NCBI GenBank assembly: GCA_030654555.1 | Contig: JAURXG010000665.1 | Span: 1 to 9,690, forward strand | Length of the DNA stretch: 9,690 bases | Source of the DNA: Aquabacterium sp. | GTDB lineage: Bacteria > Pseudomonadota > Gammaproteobacteria > Burkholderiales > Burkholderiaceae_C | Direction of reading: 5' to 3' | Shown: one piece after another, positions 6,615 to 9,690 of the stretch | Position numbering within the stretch: the first letter of the stretch is position 1 | Layout of the letters: each line of letters opens with the position of its first letter | Notes under the pieces: model-generated | Databases searched by the model: none | What the model was told of the DNA's origin: nothing | What the model saw: only the letters and a program-made list of their open reading frames with translations | Position numbers and translations under genes: made by a program

Positions 6615-7330
6615 GAGGCTGGCCTTTGGCTGGCCTGCCAGGTCTCGTGGCCCGTGCGCCGCAGCGCGCAGGCCGGGCAGCTGCCGCAACCATGGCCCCA
6701 GGCGTGCAGTGCACCGCGCTCGCCCAGGTAGCAGGTGTGGGTGTGTTCGACGATCAGGCGACTCAGCGCATCGCCGCCCAGCTGCTGCGTCAGCGCCCAG
6801 GTCTGCGCCTTGCTCAGCCACATCAGCGGCGTCTCCACCACCATCGGCGCGTCCAGCCCCAGCGACAGCGCCACCTGCATCGCCTTGAGCGTGTTGTCGC
6901 GGCAGTCGGGGTAGCCGGAGTAGTCGGTCTCGCACATGCCACCCACCAGCACGCTGGCGCCGCGCCGCCAGGCCAGCGCCGCGGCGAAGGTGAAGAACAG
7001 CAGGTTGCGGCCCGGCACGAAGGTGTTGGGCAGGCCGGTGGCCTCGAAGGCGATGGCCCGCTCGCGGGTCAGCGCGGTGTCGCTGATCTGGCCCAGCAGC
7101 TGCAGGTCGAGCAGGTGGTCGTCGCCCAGCCGCTCGGCCCAACGCGGAAATGCAGCGGCCAGTTCACGCCGCACCACGAGCCGGCAATCCAGCTCGATGC
7201 GGTGACGCTGGCCATAGTCGAAGCCGACGGTCTCGACCCGCGCGTAGCGCTCCAGCGCCCAGGCCAGGCAGGCGGTGGAATCCTGGCCGCCGGAGAACAG
7301 CACCAGCGCCGTGCGCGGATCAGCACTCAA
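6611..7330 (-). CDS. queC: 7-cyano-7-deazaguanine (preQ0) synthase QueC
   Basis: ATP-dependent enzyme turning 7-carboxy-7-deazaguanine and ammonia into preQ0 on the queuosine route. 239 residues, close to E. coli QueC (231). The PP-loop SGGQDST is at 13-19. GFDYGQRH (37-44), FVPGRNL (104-110) and ETDYSGYPDCR (134-144) are family signatures. The four zinc cysteines are Cys200 and the CGSCPAC cluster (Cys215, 218, 221). The start codon is a TTG at 7330, overlapping the TGA of proA (TTGA). GCGAGG lies 7 bases before it, a good ribosome site, and the reading reaches the PP-loop after 12 residues as in relatives. An in-frame GTG at 7363 is the alternative. The frame remains open further upstream, but only as a shadow of proA. 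Its stop codon overlaps the lemA-like ATG. The neighbouring folE makes the first metabolite of the same pathway. Confidence 0.96.
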   Translation of the reverse strand: MSADPRTALVLFSGGQDSTACLAWALERYARVETVGFDYGQRHRIELDCRLVVRRELAAAFPRWAERLGDDHLLDLQLLGQISDTALTRERAIAFEATGLPNTFVPGRNLLFFTFAAALAWRRGASVLVGGMCETDYSGYPDCRDNTLKAMQVALSLGLDAPMVVETPLMWLSKAQTWALTQQLGGDALSRLIVEHTHTCYLGERGALHAWGHGCGSCPACALRRTGHETWQASQRPAS

Positions 7331-8607
7331 CCCCGAACCTCGCCCTGCCCCAGGACCACCCACTTCAGCGAGGTCAGCCCCTCCAGACCCACCGGCCCGC
7401 GGGCGTGGAACTTGTCGGTGGAGATGCCGATCTCGGCGCCCAGGCCATACTCGAAACCATCGGCAAAGCGCGTGCTGGCGTTGACCATCACGCTGGCCGA
7501 ATCCACCTCGCGCAGGAAGCGCATGGCGTTCGGATGATTCGTGGTGAGGATCGCGTCGGTGTGGTGGCTGCCGTAACGGTTGATGTGCGCCATCGCCTCG
7601 TCCAGGCTGGCCACGATCCTGACGCTGATGATGGGCGCCAGGTACTCCTCGGCCCAGTCGGCCTCGGTGGCCTCGACCAGTTGGGCGCCGGGCACCTCGG
7701 CCAGGATCGCGCGCGATGCCGGGCAGCAGCGCATCTCGACGCCCTTGGCGGCGAAGATCGCACCGATGCGCGGCAGGAAGGCCTGCGCCTGCCGCGCATG
7801 CACCAGCAGCGATTCGGCCGCGTTGCAGGGGCTGTACTTCTGCGTCTTGGCGTTGTCGGTGACCACCAGCGCCTGATCCAGGTCGACCTCGGCATCGACG
7901 TAGACATGGCAGTTGCCGTCCAGGTGCTTGATCACCGGCACGCGCGCCTCGGCGCTGATGCGCTCGATCAGGCCCTTGCCACCACGCGGGATGATCACGT
8001 CGACGTACTCGGGCATCGTGATCAAGCGGCCGACCGCGGCGCGGTCGGTGGTCTCCACCAGCTGCACGGCCTCGGGCGGCAGGCCGGCCTCGAGCAGCGC
8101 GGCCTGCACCAGCCGCCACAGCGCCAGGTTGCTGTGCAGCGCCTCGCTGCCGCCGCGCAGGATGGCCGCGTTGCCGCTCTTGATGGCCAGGCTGGCGGCC
8201 TCGATCGTCACGTTGGGCCGGCTCTCGTAGATCATGCCGAACACGCCCAGCGGCACCCGCATCTGCCCCACGCTGATGCCCGAGGGCCGGCGCTTGACGC
8301 CGCTGATCTCGCCCACCGGATCGGGCATGCCGGCCAGCTGCTCGCAGCCCTCGGCCACGGTGGTGATGACCGCCGGCGTGAGCTTGAGCCGGTCGACCAG
8401 CGGCGCGGCCAGGCCGGCCGAGCGGGCAGCGGCCAGGTCCAGCTCGTTGGCCTGCGCCAGCGCATGCGGGGCCTCGCGCAACTGGCGCGCCAGCGCACGC
8501 AGCGCCTCATTCTTGGCCGCCGTGCTGGCGGCCGCCATGGTGGTGGCCGCGGCGCGCGCGGCCGCGCCCACCTGGGCCATGTACGCGGGGATGTCGATCG
8601 GGTTCAT
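7327..8607 (-). CDS. proA: Glutamate-5-semialdehyde dehydrogenase (gamma-glutamyl phosphate reductase) ProA
   Basis: NADPH-dependent reduction of gamma-glutamyl phosphate to glutamate-5-semialdehyde, the second step of proline synthesis. 426 residues, near the usual 415-425. It shows the aldehyde-dehydrogenase-like fold marks of ProA: YESRPNVT at 127-134, LKSGNA-like IKSGNAAILRGG at 142-153, IIPRGGKGL at 205-213, catalytic Cys261 in SPCNAAE, and the long family signature from VNASTRF (375-381) through GLGAEIGIST to HARGPVGLEGL (401-411). The ATG at 8607 was chosen because it opens the family-like N-terminus; the frame extends upstream but crosses the divergent lipoprotein gene. It is the first gene of proA-queC-lemA and is divergent from the lipoprotein gene. 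ProB is not in the window. The metabolic link of ProA to QueC is not obvious; they may only share a transcript. Confidence 0.97.
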   Translation of the reverse strand: MNPIDIPAYMAQVGAAARAAATTMAAASTAAKNEALRALARQLREAPHALAQANELDLAAARSAGLAAPLVDRLKLTPAVITTVAEGCEQLAGMPDPVGEISGVKRRPSGISVGQMRVPLGVFGMIYESRPNVTIEAASLAIKSGNAAILRGGSEALHSNLALWRLVQAALLEAGLPPEAVQLVETTDRAAVGRLITMPEYVDVIIPRGGKGLIERISAEARVPVIKHLDGNCHVYVDAEVDLDQALVVTDNAKTQKYSPCNAAESLLVHARQAQAFLPRIGAIFAAKGVEMRCCPASRAILAEVPGAQLVEATEADWAEEYLAPIISVRIVASLDEAMAHINRYGSHHTDAILTTNHPNAMRFLREVDSASVMVNASTRFADGFEYGLGAEIGISTDKFHARGPVGLEGLTSLKWVVLGQGEVRG

Positions 8608-8700
8608 GCGGCGATTTTCCCAGAACGGGTGGATCCGCGTCGGGGCCCGCCGAGGCGGGGTACAAAATGGACGTCGACGCACCCCCCGTGAAAGGCACGA
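8608..8700. promoter_or_regulatory. Divergent intergenic region proA / lipoprotein gene
   Basis: A 93-base gap between divergent genes. The most AT-rich spot on the lipoprotein side is TACAAAAT at 8661-8668, a weak -10 candidate (TACAAA, 4 of 6) for the lipoprotein gene with no good -35. Just before it lies the inverted repeat CCCGCC-GA-GGCGGG (8646-8659), which could be an operator or chance in GC-rich DNA. AAAGG (8691-8695) sits 5 bases before the lipoprotein ATG and is a fair ribosome site. Promoter presence is inferred from divergent orientation. Confidence 0.35.
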
Positions 8701-9198
8701 ATGACGCTGCGACCCCTGTTGATCACGCTGCTGGCCGCGGCCGGATGGCTGACCGGCTGCGACGAGCAGCACGCCCAGAAGCTGGAAGAAGGCGTGTCCA
8801 CCGAAGCCGACGTGCGCAAGCAGTTCGGCGAGCCGGTGCAGATCGTCGAGCGCGCCGACGGCAGCAAGCTGCTGGCCTACCCGCGCCAGCCCGAGGGCTG
8901 GACCAATGTCGAGGTCGTGATCGGCGCCGATGGCAGGATGACCTCGCTGCGCCAGCTGCTGACGCCGGCCAACTTCGCCAAGGTGCAGCCCGGCATGTCG
9001 CAGGACGAGGTGCGCCAGCTGCTGGGGCGGCACGCCCGCGTGCTGAGTTATGCCACCAAGCCGGGCGAGACCGTGTGGCGCTGGCAGTTCATGAGCGGGC
9101 AGGACAAGAAGGTCTTCGACGTCACGTTCGACCGCGAGGGCCGCGTGCTGTCCTCGGGCATCGGCGACGACGAGCGGCAGACGATGCCCGGCGGCTGA
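8701..9198 (+). CDS. BamE/SmpA-like lipoprotein with two tandem related repeats
   Basis: 165-residue predicted lipoprotein. The N-terminus has a short signal with lipobox LTGC, so Cys20 should be lipidated. The next residue is Asp21, which in E. coli (+2 Asp) means retention in the inner membrane; whether that rule holds here is unknown. The mature part contains two similar units, about 28-83 and 94-153. Each starts with Gly-(Val/Met)-Ser followed by an Asp/Glu-Val-Arg helix and a Gly (GVSTEADVRKQFG, GMSQDEVRQLLG), then strands ending in Asp-x-x-Gly-Arg-(Met/Val) (GADGRMTSL, DREGRVLSS). This is the pattern of the SmpA/OmlA (BamE) fold. True BamE has one such unit and is an outer-membrane assembly factor, so this is a relative rather than BamE itself. 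AAAGG lies 5 bases before the ATG. It is convergent with the permease gene, 19 bases apart. Confidence 0.85.
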   Translation: MTLRPLLITLLAAAGWLTGCDEQHAQKLEEGVSTEADVRKQFGEPVQIVERADGSKLLAYPRQPEGWTNVEVVIGADGRMTSLRQLLTPANFAKVQPGMSQDEVRQLLGRHARVLSYATKPGETVWRWQFMSGQDKKVFDVTFDREGRVLSSGIGDDERQTMPGG

Positions 9199-9217
9199 AG
9201 CGGCCGGGCCTGGCGCC

Positions 9218-9643
9218 TCATCCCACCCACGCCACCAGCGCCAGCCACAGCGGCGCGGTGAGCGCGAAGCCCATCGTCGAGACCACGATCGCGGTGGTGG
9301 TCTCGGCCTCGTGCGAGCGGTAGCGCTGGGCGAAGATCAGCGCGTTGCTGCCGGTGGGCAGCGCGGCCATCATCACCGCCACCTGCAGCGGCAGGCCTTG
9401 CAGCCCCAGGCCCCAGTGCGCCGTCACCAGCACCAGCGCCGGCAGCGCCAGCAGCTTGAGCGCGGCGATCAGCAGCGCGGGGCGCACGGCACCCGCCACC
9501 CGGGTGTAGGCCAGCGAGATGCCGATCAGCACCAGGCACAGCGGCGCCACCGCGGTGCCCAGCAGCTGCAGGGTCTCGTCGACCGGGCCGTGCAGCGGCA
9601 GGCCGCCGGCGTTCCAGGCCAGGCCCATCAGCACCGGCAGCAA
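9218..9643 (-). CDS. AEC-family (auxin efflux carrier-like) permease, C-terminal part; 5' end broken or missing
   Basis: C-terminal half of an inner-membrane transporter of the AEC family, which usually has about 300 residues and 8-10 membrane segments. The visible 141 residues hold four hydrophobic segments: around TLQLLGTAVAPLCLVLIGIS, then ALLIAALKLLALPALVLVTA, LPLQVAVMMAALPTGSNALI, and TTAIVVSTMGFALTAPLWLA. PTGSNALIFAQRY is a family motif. The substrate cannot be predicted; members move auxin-like compounds, malonate or malate. The frame does not begin at a true start: the open frame continues to an in-frame TAG at 9665-9667, and from 9632 on the DNA is an inverted copy of this same gene. 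The residues upstream of LPVLMGLAW therefore do not look like the family's normal N-terminal half. TTG at 9643 is not a believable start. Treat as a 5'-truncated gene. Confidence 0.85.
   Translation of the reverse strand: MLPVLMGLAWNAGGLPLHGPVDETLQLLGTAVAPLCLVLIGISLAYTRVAGAVRPALLIAALKLLALPALVLVTAHWGLGLQGLPLQVAVMMAALPTGSNALIFAQRYRSHEAETTTAIVVSTMGFALTAPLWLALVAWVG
9298..9356 (+). repeat. Left arm of 59-bp perfect inverted repeat
   Basis: Bases 9298-9356 are the exact reverse complement of 9632-9690, with 275 bases between the arms. This arm lies inside the AEC permease coding region and encodes, on the minus strand, the stretch from TGSNALIFAQRY to SHEAETT. Base-by-base comparison shows no mismatch over all 59 positions; the match stops at 9357, where the other copy has a different base. 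Confidence 0.97.
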
Positions 9644-9690
9644 CGCGCTGATCTTCGCCCAGCGCTACCGCTCGCACGAGGCCGAGACCA
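9632..9690 (-). repeat. Right arm of 59-bp perfect inverted repeat, ending at the window edge
   Basis: Reverse complement of 9298-9356 without mismatch, running to the last base, so it may extend further. Read on the plus strand it spells the same permease peptide (IFAQRYRSHEAET) as the minus-strand gene. It interrupts that gene's frame with a TAG at 9665-9667. This fits a fold-back chimera or an unresolved assembly end. Confidence 0.97.

Noticed and set aside
7150..8691. Plus-strand open frame of 513 codons antisense to proA and queC
   Set aside because: Shadow frame: His/Gly/Arg-rich and motif-free over two well-recognised genes.
8608..9033. N-terminal extension of ProA to 568 residues
   Set aside because: The added 142 residues are antisense to the lipoprotein gene, and ProA at 426 residues already has normal length.
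9199..9217. Possible terminator between the convergent lipoprotein and permease genes
   Set aside because: Only 19 bases with short GGCC and GGCGCC palindromes, and no T-run on either side.
9048..9677. Minus-strand open frame of 209 codons over the permease and lipoprotein genes
   Set aside because: Out of frame with the permease, Arg/Ala/Gly-rich, and lacking hydrophobic segments.

Overview
The window is very GC-rich, densely packed bacterial chromosome. The gene set (RsmB, a DUF4390 protein and an NtrY/NtrX-type two-component pair in one operon, plus a short single-domain BLUF protein and a FolE-like enzyme) suggests a betaproteobacterium of the order Burkholderiales, perhaps the Leptothrix/Rubrivivax/Comamonadaceae side. 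This placement rests on gene order and protein character. No database search was possible, so genus is not claimed.

Layout. (1) Bases 1-4783, minus strand: rsmB -> DUF4390 exported protein -> ntrY-type sensor kinase -> ntrX-type response regulator, with gaps or overlaps of only a few bases. The regulator runs off the left edge. (2) Bases 4866-6058, plus strand, divergent from rsmB: a GTP cyclohydrolase I-like gene (folE) followed 29 bases later by a BLUF blue-light (FAD) photoreceptor gene. (3) Bases 6069-8607, minus strand, convergent with the BLUF gene: proA -> queC -> lemA-like. Each pair overlaps at the stop/start codons (TTGA and ATGA). (4) Bases 8701-9198, plus strand, divergent from proA: a BamE/SmpA-like lipoprotein with two related repeats. 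(5) Bases 9218-9643, minus strand: the C-terminal half of an AEC-family permease.

How the genes may work together. RsmB methylates 16S rRNA, and NtrY/NtrX form an envelope-sensing phosphorelay. ProA acts in proline synthesis, and QueC in 7-deazaguanine (queuosine precursor) synthesis. FolE makes dihydroneopterin triphosphate, which is the precursor of both folate/pterins and the QueC pathway, so folE and queC sit about 1 kb apart at two ends of one route. The BLUF gene directly behind folE suggests a link between blue light and pterin or flavin chemistry; this is inference only.

Two points stand out. The FolE-BLUF pair is the best candidate for an uncharacterised light-linked system: the photoactive residues of BLUF are present, and FolE is a divergent form with CSHH in place of the usual CEHH. 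Second, the last 59 bases of the window are a perfect inverted copy of 9298-9356, inside the permease gene. The permease frame hits a stop codon inside that copy, which points to a fold-back chimera or an assembly end rather than normal chromosome.

There is no gene-free stretch above 300 bases. I saw no tRNA, rRNA, CRISPR array, insertion sequence, or convincing Rho-independent terminator with a T-run.
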